Part shown: positions 15,885 to 24,301 of the stretch, piece after piece | Layout of the letters: each line of letters opens with the position of its first letter | Position numbering within the stretch: the stretch's first letter is position 1 | Source of the DNA: Bacteroidaceae bacterium | GTDB lineage: Bacteria > Bacteroidota > Bacteroidia > Bacteroidales > Bacteroidaceae | DNA length: 64,000 nt | Direction of reading: 5' to 3' | Assembly: GCA_017534815.1 (NCBI GenBank) | Contig: JAFXVS010000037.1 | Location: 32,704 to 96,703, forward strand | Made by a program: the position numbers and the translations under genes | Notes under the pieces: model-generated | The model's database searches: none | Told to the model about the DNA's origin: nothing | Seen by the model: only the letters and a program-made list of their open reading frames with translations

Positions 15885-18128
15885 TTATTTTAAATCCTTT
15901 TCATTTCCTTCTATTCTTTTGCGCAGGGTGAGGACGTTCTTTCCGTCCACACGTTCATAATTGACACTGTCCATCAATTTCCTGACCAGATGGATGCCGA
16001 GTCCTCCGATGGGTCGGTCTTCGACTTTCAGGGTGGTATCGACCTGAAGGGTGGCGGTGGGGTCGAAGGCGACACCTTCGTCGCTGATGATGAATTTCAG
16101 CCATTGACCGTCGGACTTGGCGTCGATGGTGATGGTGCCCTCTGACTCGATGGGGTAGGCGTAGTTCATCACGTTCACCACGGCTTCCTCGACGGCCAAC
16201 TGGACGTTGCGTGCCTGCTTCTTCTCCATGTTGAGCCGTCGGGTGATGTCCTTCACAAAGTCGCTCAAGGTCTCAATCTGGTGTACGTCATTCTTCAGGG
16301 TGAGCGTTTCGCTCAGCACGTCCTGCTCCTGCTGGGGTGCATACCAGATGGCCATCATAGTCAGGTCGTCGCTTGGCTCGGCATCCTCGACGAACTGGTT
16401 GACGGCATCGGTCATGGCCTGCAGGAGCTGCTGGGGTTGCCCGTCGTGGGCTGCGTTGCGCAGGACGGTCTTGGCGCGTTCCAGTCCGAAGAAGTGGCGC
16501 TGGGGGTCGCGGGCTTCGGTCAGTCCGTCGGTGTAGAGGAAGAGCATGGAGCGGGGGGTGAGCATGGACTCCCGCATCTCGTATTTCACGTGGTCGAACA
16601 CGCCGACGGGGAGGTTGGGCTTGGCGTCCAGACTGCTGATGGTGGTGCCGTCGCTCGCGAGAATCATGGGCATGTCGTGTCCGGCATTGCAGTAGCGGAG
16701 GCGTCCTGTGGGCAGGTCGAGCACACCGATGAAGAGGGTGACGAACATGTTGGCTTCGTTGCCGTGGCAGGAGGTCTGGTTGATGACCTGCATCATGCGG
16801 GCAGGGTTGTTCTCGTGCATCGAGGCGGAACGGAAGAGCGAATGGGTGACGGCCATCAGCATAGCTGAGGGGACGCCCTTGCCGCTGACGTCGCCGATGC
16901 AGAAGAAGAGTTTCTCGTCGCGCAGGAAGAAGTCGAAGAGGTCGCCGCCCACCTCACGGGCTGGCACCAGCGACCCATACACGCGGAGGTCGTTGCGTGC
17001 GATGTTCATGGGTTCGTTTTGCAGTTCGCCGCATTCGTTGACATGGGGCAGCATCTGCTGCTGGATGTCCTTGGCGATACGCAGTTCGCTGCCGATGCGC
17101 TCCTGTTCCATCTGGGTGGCCTGCAGGCGGCGGTGACTCCTCACAAAGAGTTGGATGATGATGCCCAGCACCACCAGACCGGCCAGTGCCATCCACATGA
17201 TGTACTTGAGCATGTCGTCCAGCTTGCCGTACACCTCCTTGTCGTAGCACACCATGACCATCTGCCAGCGGGGCTGGTTTTTCTTGATGGCATAATAGAC
17301 GTGTCCGGGCTCCTGACGCTCTTCGTCGTAGAAGGCAAAACCCGTCACACGACCGTTGGCCTTCATCTCGCGCTCCACGGTGCTGTCGTTCACCATGGCG
17401 ACAATCTTCTTGACCAGCGAAAGACTGGCCACGCTGTCGTCAGGAGTGGCCACGAGCTCGCCGTCCTCGCTCATCACTAATGAGAAGGAAGAGGGGTTGA
17501 TATGGTGCATGTTCACGACCTCACCCACCCAGTCGGTCGAGAGGTCAACGGACAGCAGACCCACAGGCTCCCCGTGCTCGTCCCTGATGGGCAGGCCATA
17601 ACTGATGACCACGTCCTTCGCACCCTCGGCATCCAAGTACGGAGCCGTCCATTTCAGCGTGTCGCCCTTCATGGCCGCTTGATAGAGATCCTTCTGGGTG
17701 TAGTCATGCTTGTCTGAGGCTATCTGGGTGACTGCGACCGAATCGCCGTACTGTCGGGCATAGGGTTCGTAGAGCCATCCCTTCGAGGGATAGAAGCCGG
17801 GCTTGAAGCCGATGCCAGCTCCGATGATGTTGTCCGACTCGCCCTTTACCAAATTCTTCAGCAAGAGGGTCATGTAGTCGGGGTCTTGCAGATGACGTTC
17901 GATGTGCCACAACTGGCTGCACGCGCCGACCTCCGCCTTGGAGGTGACCTCCTGAATGCGCAGTGCTGAGGCCATCAGGTCTCTGAAGGCAGTCTTCTCC
18001 AGTTCCTCCTCCAGCAACCCTCGGACGTAGCGGTACTGAATGGCCGAAATCATCTGCAGCAGGAGGGCTGCCAGGGTGATGACGATGAGCACCGACCGCT
18101 TTCTGAGCCAGTCTGATAGTTTTTTCAT
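15885..18128 (-). CDS. Membrane SpoIIE-type phosphatase fused to a sensor domain and an anti-sigma kinase-like ATPase
   Basis: A 747-residue protein: TM1 about 11-30, a periplasmic double Cache-like sensor domain to about 305, TM2 about 310-332 (LKYIMWMALAGLVVLGIII), coiled linker, a PPM/SpoIIE phosphatase domain with VGGDLFDFF, CIGDVSGKGVPSAML, YCNAGHDMP and YTDGLTEA, and a C-terminal HATPase of the RsbW type (LAVEEAVVNVMNYAYP, DEGVAFDPT, GGLGIHLVRKLMD). It probably sets the phosphorylation state of the STAS protein encoded 14 bp downstream in response to a periplasmic ligand. Having phosphatase and kinase-like domains in one chain is known in some environmental bacteria. I prefer the ATG at 18128 over one 24 bp upstream because it starts at the basic stretch before TM1. 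Confidence 0.9.
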   Translation of the reverse strand: MKKLSDWLRKRSVLIVITLAALLLQMISAIQYRYVRGLLEEELEKTAFRDLMASALRIQEVTSKAEVGACSQLWHIERHLQDPDYMTLLLKNLVKGESDNIIGAGIGFKPGFYPSKGWLYEPYARQYGDSVAVTQIASDKHDYTQKDLYQAAMKGDTLKWTAPYLDAEGAKDVVISYGLPIRDEHGEPVGLLSVDLSTDWVGEVVNMHHINPSSFSLVMSEDGELVATPDDSVASLSLVKKIVAMVNDSTVEREMKANGRVTGFAFYDEERQEPGHVYYAIKKNQPRWQMVMVCYDKEVYGKLDDMLKYIMWMALAGLVVLGIIIQLFVRSHRRLQATQMEQERIGSELRIAKDIQQQMLPHVNECGELQNEPMNIARNDLRVYGSLVPAREVGGDLFDFFLRDEKLFFCIGDVSGKGVPSAMLMAVTHSLFRSASMHENNPARMMQVINQTSCHGNEANMFVTLFIGVLDLPTGRLRYCNAGHDMPMILASDGTTISSLDAKPNLPVGVFDHVKYEMRESMLTPRSMLFLYTDGLTEARDPQRHFFGLERAKTVLRNAAHDGQPQQLLQAMTDAVNQFVEDAEPSDDLTMMAIWYAPQQEQDVLSETLTLKNDVHQIETLSDFVKDITRRLNMEKKQARNVQLAVEEAVVNVMNYAYPIESEGTITIDAKSDGQWLKFIISDEGVAFDPTATLQVDTTLKVEDRPIGGLGIHLVRKLMDSVNYERVDGKNVLTLRKRIEGNEKDLK

Positions 18129-18277
18129 ATAATATTTCGTATTTCGCCACAAATGTATAGTTTTTTTCCCGAACTATCGGTCGAATGGAACAAAAAAAGG
18201 CGAAATTCCTGATTATTTTGTTGAGGTCTTGTATTTTATTCCTATTTTTGTGGCGCGAAACAAAAAGGAGACTGGAT

Positions 18278-18712
18278 ATGACGACGGACGAACGGTATAT
18301 GCGGATGGCGCTGGAGGAGGCTCGGGCGGCTCTGGCACAGGATGAGATTCCTGTGGGGGCTGTGGTGGTGGCTGACGGACAGGTGATTGGACGGGGACAT
18401 AATCTGACGGAGACATTGCGCGATGTGACGGCGCATGCGGAGATGCAGGCCATCACGGCGGCGGCTGAGACGTTGGGGGGAAAGTACCTGACGGGCTGTG
18501 CGCTGTATGTGACGGTGGAGCCGTGCGTGATGTGTGCCGGAGCCATCGGGTGGAGCCAGTTGGGACGGCTGGTCTATGGGGCGAGTGACGAGAAGCGCGG
18601 GTTCCGACGGTTCGCCCCAGAGGCACTGCATCCGAAGACGGTGGTGGTGGCCGGGGTGCTGGAGGAGGAGTGTGCCCAGCTGATGAAGGATTTCTTTAGG
18701 GAAAAAAGATAG
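18278..18712 (+). CDS. tadA: tRNA-specific adenosine deaminase
   Basis: A 144-residue zinc enzyme that converts the wobble adenosine of tRNA-Arg(ACG) to inosine. The zinc-binding and catalytic motifs are HAEMQA (His 53, Glu 55) and PCVMCAGAI (Cys 83 and 86). The start at 18278 gives the usual MALEEA N-terminal helix; an upstream in-frame ATG at 18185 would add 31 residues of unlike composition. The gene is divergent from the phosphatase gene. Confidence 0.95.
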   Translation: MTTDERYMRMALEEARAALAQDEIPVGAVVVADGQVIGRGHNLTETLRDVTAHAEMQAITAAAETLGGKYLTGCALYVTVEPCVMCAGAIGWSQLGRLVYGASDEKRGFRRFAPEALHPKTVVVAGVLEEECAQLMKDFFREKR

Positions 18713-18812
18713 AAAAGGGTTGAGAAGCATTTTTTTGTTATTTTTTTGTGTTTTTCAACTTAAGTATTTCGTGTTTCTTGCGTATAGAGGGTAAAGGCAA
18801 CTCGAAAATCGT

Positions 18813-19322
18813 ATGGACAGATCCACTTTTGAACAGACCGCAGCGCGACTGCGTCCTCTCATTCTCCGCATCGGACGGGATTTCTTCGGTTCGGCGGACG
18901 ATGCAGAGGACGTGGCACAGGAGACGCTCATGCAATTGTGGCGCTACTGTGAGCAGCTGGATGAGGGGCGGAACGTGGAGGCGTTGGCGATAAGGGTGGC
19001 GAAGAACTGCTGTGTGAACCTGAAACGACGGCAACACCTCACGCTGGTGAGGGAGACGGAGGGCATGGGCGAGACAAGACCGTCGCCGCACCTCTCGCCT
19101 CACGAGGAGGTGGAACGGGAGGAGGCGATCAGTGCCCTGGACGAGGCCGTCGGACAACTGAAACCCCGCGAGCGCCAACTCTTCGAGATGAGGCAAGTGG
19201 AGGGACTCTCGTCGGAGGAGATCTCACAGCAGACGGGCATCGCCAAGGCATCGGTGCAGAGCATGGTGGCGATGGCAAGAAAGAAAGTGTTTAACGAACT
19301 GAAAAGGAGGATGAACTTATGA
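18813..19322 (+). CDS. ECF-type RNA polymerase sigma factor
   Basis: A 169-residue sigma-70 family protein of the extracytoplasmic-function type. Region 2 includes GSADDAEDVAQETLMQLWR, and region 4 is at the C-terminus (LKPRERQLFEMRQVEGLSSE, then the helix-turn-helix EISQQTGIAKASVQSMVA). It directs RNA polymerase to a small regulon. Its stop codon overlaps the next gene's start by 4 bp (ATGA), so the two are translationally coupled. The same three-gene arrangement occurs again at 59411-62162. Confidence 0.93.
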   Translation: MDRSTFEQTAARLRPLILRIGRDFFGSADDAEDVAQETLMQLWRYCEQLDEGRNVEALAIRVAKNCCVNLKRRQHLTLVRETEGMGETRPSPHLSPHEEVEREEAISALDEAVGQLKPRERQLFEMRQVEGLSSEEISQQTGIAKASVQSMVAMARKKVFNELKRRMNL

Positions 19323-20005
19323 CATGGAAAGAAGTCAACCGACTCATCGACAAGTATATGGAGGGCGAGACCTCCCCGCAGGAGGAGCGCCAGTTGGCCA
19401 TCGAGGTGAACCGTCCTGATGCTCCGGCGGAGTGGAAGGTGGTGGCTGAGATGCTGGGCGAGCTGACGCTGGGCGAGGCGCTCTACGACGAGGAGATGGC
19501 TGAGCGGAAACGGGTACGCATCCGTCGCTACATCGGTTGGGGCGTGGCGGTGGCAGCCTGTCTGATGTTGTGGTTCGTGTTGGGCAAACTCGTCCCCGAG
19601 ACTCCTCAGCAGGACACCACGCCTCAAATCGCACAGAAGCCTGTGGTTCCTGAAGATAAGAAGGAGCCTGAAGCACCTGAGGAGAAGGAAGTGCCAAGCG
19701 TGCTGACCCCCAAGTCGCCAGCGGTGGAGCAAGTGGCATACAACGCTCCGGCAAGATGCATCAGGAAGCATCGCCGTCCCGCTTCGTCAGCAGTGAAAGC
19801 CGTGGAGGCCGAGGAGCAAGTGGAAGTGCCCGTGCTGCCCGAGGTGAGCGAGGAGGAACTGGCGCAGGTGGAGCGGAACTACCGGATGTGGCAGATTGAA
19901 CAGGCCTTCCTCGTGGAGCAGGTGGAACTGGATGCCGCCACCGCCGCCCTGAACAGAGAATATGAGGCGTACCTCGCAGAAGCAAGAAATTGTATCGAAA
20001 TATAA
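19319..20005 (+). CDS. Single-pass membrane protein, probable anti-sigma factor
   Basis: A 228-residue protein overlapping the sigma gene by 4 bp. Residues 1-70 are cytoplasmic and contain LIDKYMEGETSPQEERQL, which resembles the start of Bacteroidetes anti-sigma proteins. A membrane segment spans about 71-89 (YIGWGVAVAACLMLWFVLG). The periplasmic part is rich in Pro, Glu and Lys up to about residue 170 and ends in a helical segment. The position makes it the likely partner that holds the sigma factor at the membrane; I see no zinc-binding anti-sigma motif. Sequence is poorly conserved apart from the layout, which matches the protein at 59968-60693. Confidence 0.65.
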   Translation: MTWKEVNRLIDKYMEGETSPQEERQLAIEVNRPDAPAEWKVVAEMLGELTLGEALYDEEMAERKRVRIRRYIGWGVAVAACLMLWFVLGKLVPETPQQDTTPQIAQKPVVPEDKKEPEAPEEKEVPSVLTPKSPAVEQVAYNAPARCIRKHRRPASSAVKAVEAEEQVEVPVLPEVSEEELAQVERNYRMWQIEQAFLVEQVELDAATAALNREYEAYLAEARNCIEI

Positions 20006-20026
20006 ACCACTAAAACAAGCAGGAAT

Positions 20027-21157
20027 ATGAAAAAAAGTAACATCCGTTTTGCCGCATTGTTGTTGGCAACAGCCATGAGCCTGAACGTGTCGGCTCAGAA
20101 GAACGTGCTCAAGGCATTTGAGAAGTTTAAGAACTCGAAGGGCGTGATCATCACGAACACGGTCCGCGAACAGGGCAAGACCAGCACGATGAGCCCCTGG
20201 CGATGCAACATCGTGGAGTTCAAGTTCTTTAAGGGGGAGGGCGTCCTTTCCAAGACGAAGGAGCTGCAGGATGCGTTCGAGCAGGACAGCCAGGACGCGG
20301 ACGTGACCTACTACGGCCAGATGAAGGGGCTTCCGGCGAATGCCTCCGAGGCCGAGAAGGCGAAGTACAAGAAGACCGTCGTGCGCTACAACGACCAGGA
20401 TGACCCCATCGTCATCGGGGAGAACACGACCTACAACGTGCTGGTGCTCCGCAGCAACTCGAAAGACCATCCGGGCAACCGCATCGTGGTGGCGACGGAG
20501 TGGAAGATGGATGACCGCTCGTCCTACTGCATCGGAAACCTCTACGAGATTGAGGGTCCGCAGGATTTCGTCAGAACCAGTTATGACCCTGTCGTCAATG
20601 CGGCGGACACGGCCTATGTGGACAGCGCCTATTGGCAGGACCCCTTCATCACCCGCATGACTTTCTACCGCGACAACTTCACGCCGATGTACAATCCGAA
20701 GAACACCGCCCTGATGACCGACATGTACAACTTCGTCCGTGCCCGTGCCGACGGACTGACCGAGAACGAGCGGTCGATGGGTCGAGCCATCCTCGATGAG
20801 ATGTCGGGAGGCAGAGCCGTCTCGGCAGCCGCACTCAGCTACATGCGCATGATCGACTATTGCAGAAATGAGTTGTCGCCCAAGGGTGGGCTGGTGGATG
20901 AGCGACTGGTGCTGGAACGTCTGGACAGCTATTTCCAGGAGTTCAAGAGAGAGTCCTCCTATCCTGAGCGTGAGAAGATACTCAGACGCATGGCCGAGTA
21001 CATCCGTGCCCAGCAGGACCGGGGCATGAGCGAGAGCGCCTTCAACCGGGTGGTCAAGTTCCTCGGCAACTGGAAATCCTCCTGCTCCTCCTATCCCCAG
21101 AAGGAGTTCATCTCAGCCCTCCTCACCTCGATGGAGAAGAAGCAGAACGGGCAGTGA
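20027..21157 (+). CDS. Secreted protein of unknown function in an ECF sigma operon
   Basis: A 376-residue protein with a clear signal peptide (1-23, ending SAQ) and no further membrane segment, so periplasmic or exported. I recognise no domain. The first half is mixed alpha/beta (KAFEKFKNSKGVIITNTVRE is a notable N-terminal piece); the C-terminal third is helical and Arg/Glu rich. It is the third gene of the sigma/anti-sigma operon (21 bp gap) and is followed by a terminator. By position it could be an effector or a sensor input for the anti-sigma factor. A protein in the same position at 60708-62162 differs in sequence. Confidence 0.7.
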   Translation: MKKSNIRFAALLLATAMSLNVSAQKNVLKAFEKFKNSKGVIITNTVREQGKTSTMSPWRCNIVEFKFFKGEGVLSKTKELQDAFEQDSQDADVTYYGQMKGLPANASEAEKAKYKKTVVRYNDQDDPIVIGENTTYNVLVLRSNSKDHPGNRIVVATEWKMDDRSSYCIGNLYEIEGPQDFVRTSYDPVVNAADTAYVDSAYWQDPFITRMTFYRDNFTPMYNPKNTALMTDMYNFVRARADGLTENERSMGRAILDEMSGGRAVSAAALSYMRMIDYCRNELSPKGGLVDERLVLERLDSYFQEFKRESSYPEREKILRRMAEYIRAQQDRGMSESAFNRVVKFLGNWKSSCSSYPQKEFISALLTSMEKKQNGQ

Positions 21158-21297
21158 TATATATTTATAATAATGTGTAGAACATTCGGGAGGAATGTAT
21201 CGAACAAAGATACCAAACATATTTACAATTTGGAATCATTCCGCGAATGGTAATATTTAGGGCATTATAGTAAAATATCCAGATTTTTTTTTCTGCG

Positions 21298-21336
21298 GTC
21301 GTGGAGCCTTCATGATGATGGTTCCACGGCTTTTTT
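21298..21336 (+). terminator. Rho-independent terminator after the first ECF sigma operon
   Basis: The stem GTGGAGCC / GGTTCCAC (one G-T pair) around an 11-nt loop is followed by GGC and a run of six T. It lies 140 bp after the stop codon of the secreted protein. Confidence 0.75.
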
Positions 21337-21434
21337 GTGCTCTCTGAGGGATGTTCTGTGAGGTACTTTATAAGTGTTTTATAATGAGTAAGATACGTAT
21401 TGATTTCATTTTATGTCCGAATGGGGTGAAAATC

Positions 21435-21540
21435 TTCCCTAGGGAAGTATGCCTAACTACCCTAGGGAAGTATGCCACACTTCCCTAGGGTAGTTTAAAC
21501 GACTTTCCTAGGGAAGAATATCACACTGCCCTAAGGTGCC
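21435..21540. repeat. 23-bp tandem repeat with CCCTAGGG palindrome
   Basis: Four full 23-bp units and a partial fifth, each centred on the palindrome TTCCCTAGGGAA or a close variant, followed by variable spacer bases (AGTATGCCTAAC, AGTATGCCACAC, AGTTTAAACGAC, AGAATATCACAC). No gene is seen between 21158 and 21701; this tract and two hairpins are the only structure I find there. Confidence 0.85.
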
Positions 21541-21651
21541 ATTTTTCACGATGTATATTTTAACTGTCTTTTTATGTTAATGTTCATTTTTTTTCTTCCC
21601 AGCCCAGAAGGTGACATTCGGTTTCTCTGACGCGGATTGGTCGACAAAATG

Positions 21652-21683
21652 AAGAAGGAGCATCCGGGTGGATGCTCCTTCTT
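21652..21683 (-). terminator. Hairpin terminator of the small lipoprotein gene
   Basis: Perfect 14-bp stem AAGAAGGAGCATCC / GGATGCTCCTTCTT around a 4-nt loop, beginning 18 bp beyond the lipoprotein stop codon. It is palindromic and could stop transcription from either side. Confidence 0.75.
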
Positions 21684-21701
21684 GTTGTTGTGCGGTGAGG
21701 T

Positions 21702-22040
21702 TTATTCCTCTTCGCCTGCGTCGTCGCCGTCGCCAAGGAGGTCGCCAACGAACTGCTCAGCCTTCTTCTGGCAAGCTTCCTGGAACTTCTCGATGGCTTC
21801 GTCCATGGCCTTCTCCTCTTCAGCAGATGGCTTGTAGTCTGGATACTTCTTCTCCATCTCGTCGAACTTGGCCTCGAACTCGTTGCCTACGGCTTCCAGC
21901 TCTTCGAGGGTCTGAACCTTCTCAACCTTCTCGGTGGCTTCTTCTACCATCTTGATGGCTTCTTCGCCTGGGGTGGCGCTTGAGCATGCTGCGAGCACGA
22001 GGGCTGCGAGTGCTACGACTGGAACTAAGAATTTCTTCAT
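21702..22040 (-). CDS. Small acidic lipoprotein
   Basis: A 112-residue protein with a lipoprotein signal peptide (lipobox LAAC, Cys near 19). The mature part is almost all helix, very rich in Glu and Lys, with a C-terminal acidic tail (GDGDDAGEEE). No known domain. It should be anchored to the inner or outer membrane. It stands alone between its own terminator and the acyl-CoA ligase; the 119-bp spacer upstream holds a TATATA-rich stretch. Function unknown. Confidence 0.75.
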   Translation of the reverse strand: MKKFLVPVVALAALVLAACSSATPGEEAIKMVEEATEKVEKVQTLEELEAVGNEFEAKFDEMEKKYPDYKPSAEEEKAMDEAIEKFQEACQKKAEQFVGDLLGDGDDAGEEE

Positions 22041-22159
22041 ATAATGTTGGTTTTAGTAAATGCCTACTCCCTTTCAAGCGTTTCGGCTATCTCTTTGTTT
22101 CTTTCCTCTCTCTATATATATTATATATAATGTGTAATTGCTATTGTAATGTTTAAGTG

Positions 22160-23842
22160 TTAAGAGTAGAGGTAGCGGCGGATGCTGCGCTTGGGTGTCT
22201 TCTCGAACTCCTGCTCGCGCACTTCGATGCCGGCGATGTTGGAGAATGCGGGCAGGTAGGAGTTGATTTGGCGCTTGTAGGTGTCGAGATGTTGCAGGAG
22301 CGTTTCGCGGGTGAGTCCGTGATGCTCCAATGCTGGCTCGCTGACATAGACGAGGGCGACGAGCTTTTCGCCGCGCTGCACGACGATGCTCTCCTCGAAG
22401 ATGGTGTGGGTCATGATGACATCTTCTATCTCCTCTGGATAGACGTTCTGCCCGTTGGCGCCGAGGAGCATGGTCTTCTTGCGTCCACGAATGAAGATGT
22501 TGCCCTTGGCGTCCATGGTGCCGAGGTCGCCGGTGCGGAGCCATCCCTCCTCGTCGATGGCCTCGAGCGTTTCCTGCTCATTCTTGTAGTAGCCGAGCAT
22601 GACGTTCATGCCTTTGGCGAGTATCTCGCCGGGGACGTGCTCGGGGTCGGGGGAGTCGATGCGGACCTGCATGCGTGGCACGCATTTTCCGCAGGAGCCT
22701 TTGGCGAAGAGGTGCCAGTCTTCGTAGCCGATGATGGGTCCGCACTCGGTCATGCCGTAGCCGACGGTGTAGGGGAAGTGTATCTGTCGGAGGAAGTCCT
22801 CGACCTCTTTGTTGAAGGCTGCGCCGCCGATGATGCACTCGTAGAAGTTGCCGCCGAGGGCTGCGTAGAGCTTGTTGCGTATCTGCCGATAGACGACTTT
22901 CTTGAGGATGGGTATGGCGGTGAGTGCCCGGATGCGCCGTGTGCGGAGGAGCGGGAAGATTTGCTTCTGCACGATCTTCTCGAGGATGAGGGGCACGACG
23001 ATGACGACGACGGGCTTGATGTCACTGAATGCCTTGATGACGATGTGTGGCGAGGGGGTCTTGGTGAGGAAGTGTACGTGGCATCCGATGCAGAACTCGA
23101 AGAGGAAGTCGAAGGAGAAACCGTACATGTGTGCCATGGGGAGGATGGCGAGGGTTGGGTCGCCGGGGCCGAAGTCGAGCACTTCGTCAGCGAACTGCAT
23201 GTTGGACCACACGGATCGGTAGGGGAGCATGACGCCCTTGCTGTGTCCGGTGGAGCCGCTGGTGTAGCTGAGCAGTGCGAGGTCGTCGGGTCGCTCGCGG
23301 AAGTAATGGATGTCGCCGGGCTGCAGGTCTTGGAAGGCTTGCATGTCGATGGAGAGGGGAAGGCTGTGGCGGGGCTCGCTCTTCGCATCGTCATTGCCTG
23401 CCGCATCGGGAGCGGGCTCGTCTTTCATCGTGAAGTCGGCGAGGTTGAGGATTCGGGCGTGGAGTCCGTCGGCATACTTCTGTCCGCAGATCATGAGCAC
23501 GGACTCGGAGTGGTCGTAGATGTTCTGTATCTGCTCGATGTTGAACTCGGAGAGGATGGGCACGACGACGGCGCCGTAGGTGAATGCGGCATGGAAGGCG
23601 ATGGCCCAGTGGGCGTTGTTCTTGTCGCACAGGGCAATCTTGTTGCCCGGCTCGATGCCCAGCTGCTGGAAGAGCCGGTGGAGCCGCGCGATCATCTTCG
23701 CCACGTCGCCATAGGTGAATGTCTCGCCCGTTCCGTAGTTGGTGTAGGCGGGCAGAGTCCAGTTCTTTCGTATGGTCTTCTCCATCAGACTGATGATGGA
23801 ACCATCGTTGGAGTCTATGATTCTTGTTCTTGCTTTTGCCAA
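22160..23842 (-). CDS. AMP-binding acyl-CoA synthetase (long-chain fatty acid--CoA ligase-like)
   Basis: A 560-residue member of the ANL superfamily. Motifs in order: SYTSGSTGHSKGVMLPY (ATP loop), YGMTECGPIIGY, WLRTGDLGTMDAKGN (hinge region) and the C-terminal KTMLLGANGQNVYPEEIE. It should activate a fatty acid to acyl-AMP and then to acyl-CoA in the cytoplasm. Middle sequence such as LPMAHMYGFSFDFLFEF fits the Bacteroidetes long-chain ligases. The substrate cannot be told. It is monocistronic or leads into the small lipoprotein gene 119 bp downstream. A link to the NRPS starter C domain 8 kb away is conceivable but unsupported. Confidence 0.88.
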   Translation of the reverse strand: MAKARTRIIDSNDGSIISLMEKTIRKNWTLPAYTNYGTGETFTYGDVAKMIARLHRLFQQLGIEPGNKIALCDKNNAHWAIAFHAAFTYGAVVVPILSEFNIEQIQNIYDHSESVLMICGQKYADGLHARILNLADFTMKDEPAPDAAGNDDAKSEPRHSLPLSIDMQAFQDLQPGDIHYFRERPDDLALLSYTSGSTGHSKGVMLPYRSVWSNMQFADEVLDFGPGDPTLAILPMAHMYGFSFDFLFEFCIGCHVHFLTKTPSPHIVIKAFSDIKPVVVIVVPLILEKIVQKQIFPLLRTRRIRALTAIPILKKVVYRQIRNKLYAALGGNFYECIIGGAAFNKEVEDFLRQIHFPYTVGYGMTECGPIIGYEDWHLFAKGSCGKCVPRMQVRIDSPDPEHVPGEILAKGMNVMLGYYKNEQETLEAIDEEGWLRTGDLGTMDAKGNIFIRGRKKTMLLGANGQNVYPEEIEDVIMTHTIFEESIVVQRGEKLVALVYVSEPALEHHGLTRETLLQHLDTYKRQINSYLPAFSNIAGIEVREQEFEKTPKRSIRRYLYS

Positions 23843-23939
23843 AACGCTGCTTGTTTTTTAGATGATACTTCTTTTCTCCGCTCGTCGGGTGTGTTCAATC
23901 CTTTTCCCGTTGGGGCGTCAGTCCATTTTCCGTAGGGCG

Positions 23940-24254
23940 TCAGTCCATGTGGAACATCTCGGGCAACGGGATGGAGACGGGACTGTTGTCGGGGTTGGTC
24001 TCCATGATGTCGGCCATGTATGCCCACCACTTCTGGCAGATGTCGGTGCCGCCGAGGTCTTGGCTGCCGCCGTCACCCTCCAGCTCCTGATAGGCGAAGA
24101 GTGTGTTGGTGTCCTCGTCAAGGTATATGCTGTAGTTGCGCACGCCGCTCTCGGTGAGCAATGCCTTCAGTTCGGGAAACAGGTTGGCGTGGCGGCGCTT
24201 GTACTCCTCCTTGCATCCTGGTTTCAGGAACATCTTGAATGCTTCTCTTCTCAT
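23940..24254 (-). CDS. rhaM: L-rhamnose mutarotase
   Basis: A 104-residue protein matching the RhaM/YiiL family, which interconverts alpha and beta L-rhamnose. Typical features: FMKLKPG-like start (FKMFLKPGCKEEYKRRH with the active-site His), LFPELKALL, NYSIYLDEDTNTLFAYQELEG and QKWWAYMADIM. Cytoplasmic. No other rhamnose gene is nearby, which is common for this family in Bacteroidales. Confidence 0.92.
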   Translation of the reverse strand: MRREAFKMFLKPGCKEEYKRRHANLFPELKALLTESGVRNYSIYLDEDTNTLFAYQELEGDGGSQDLGGTDICQKWWAYMADIMETNPDNSPVSIPLPEMFHMD

Positions 24255-24301
24255 AAGGTTAGCTGGTTTGCTATGAATTTTGTTGTATATTAATCTAAAA
24301 T

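Noticed and set aside
21435-21540. CRISPR-like array
   Set aside because: The unit is 23 bp in total with only about 11 bp of variable sequence between palindromes; there are no spacers of CRISPR length and no cas gene.
22157-23935. Open frame of 592 codons on the plus strand
   Set aside because: Antisense to the acyl-CoA ligase gene; the product is low-complexity and lacks any known motif.
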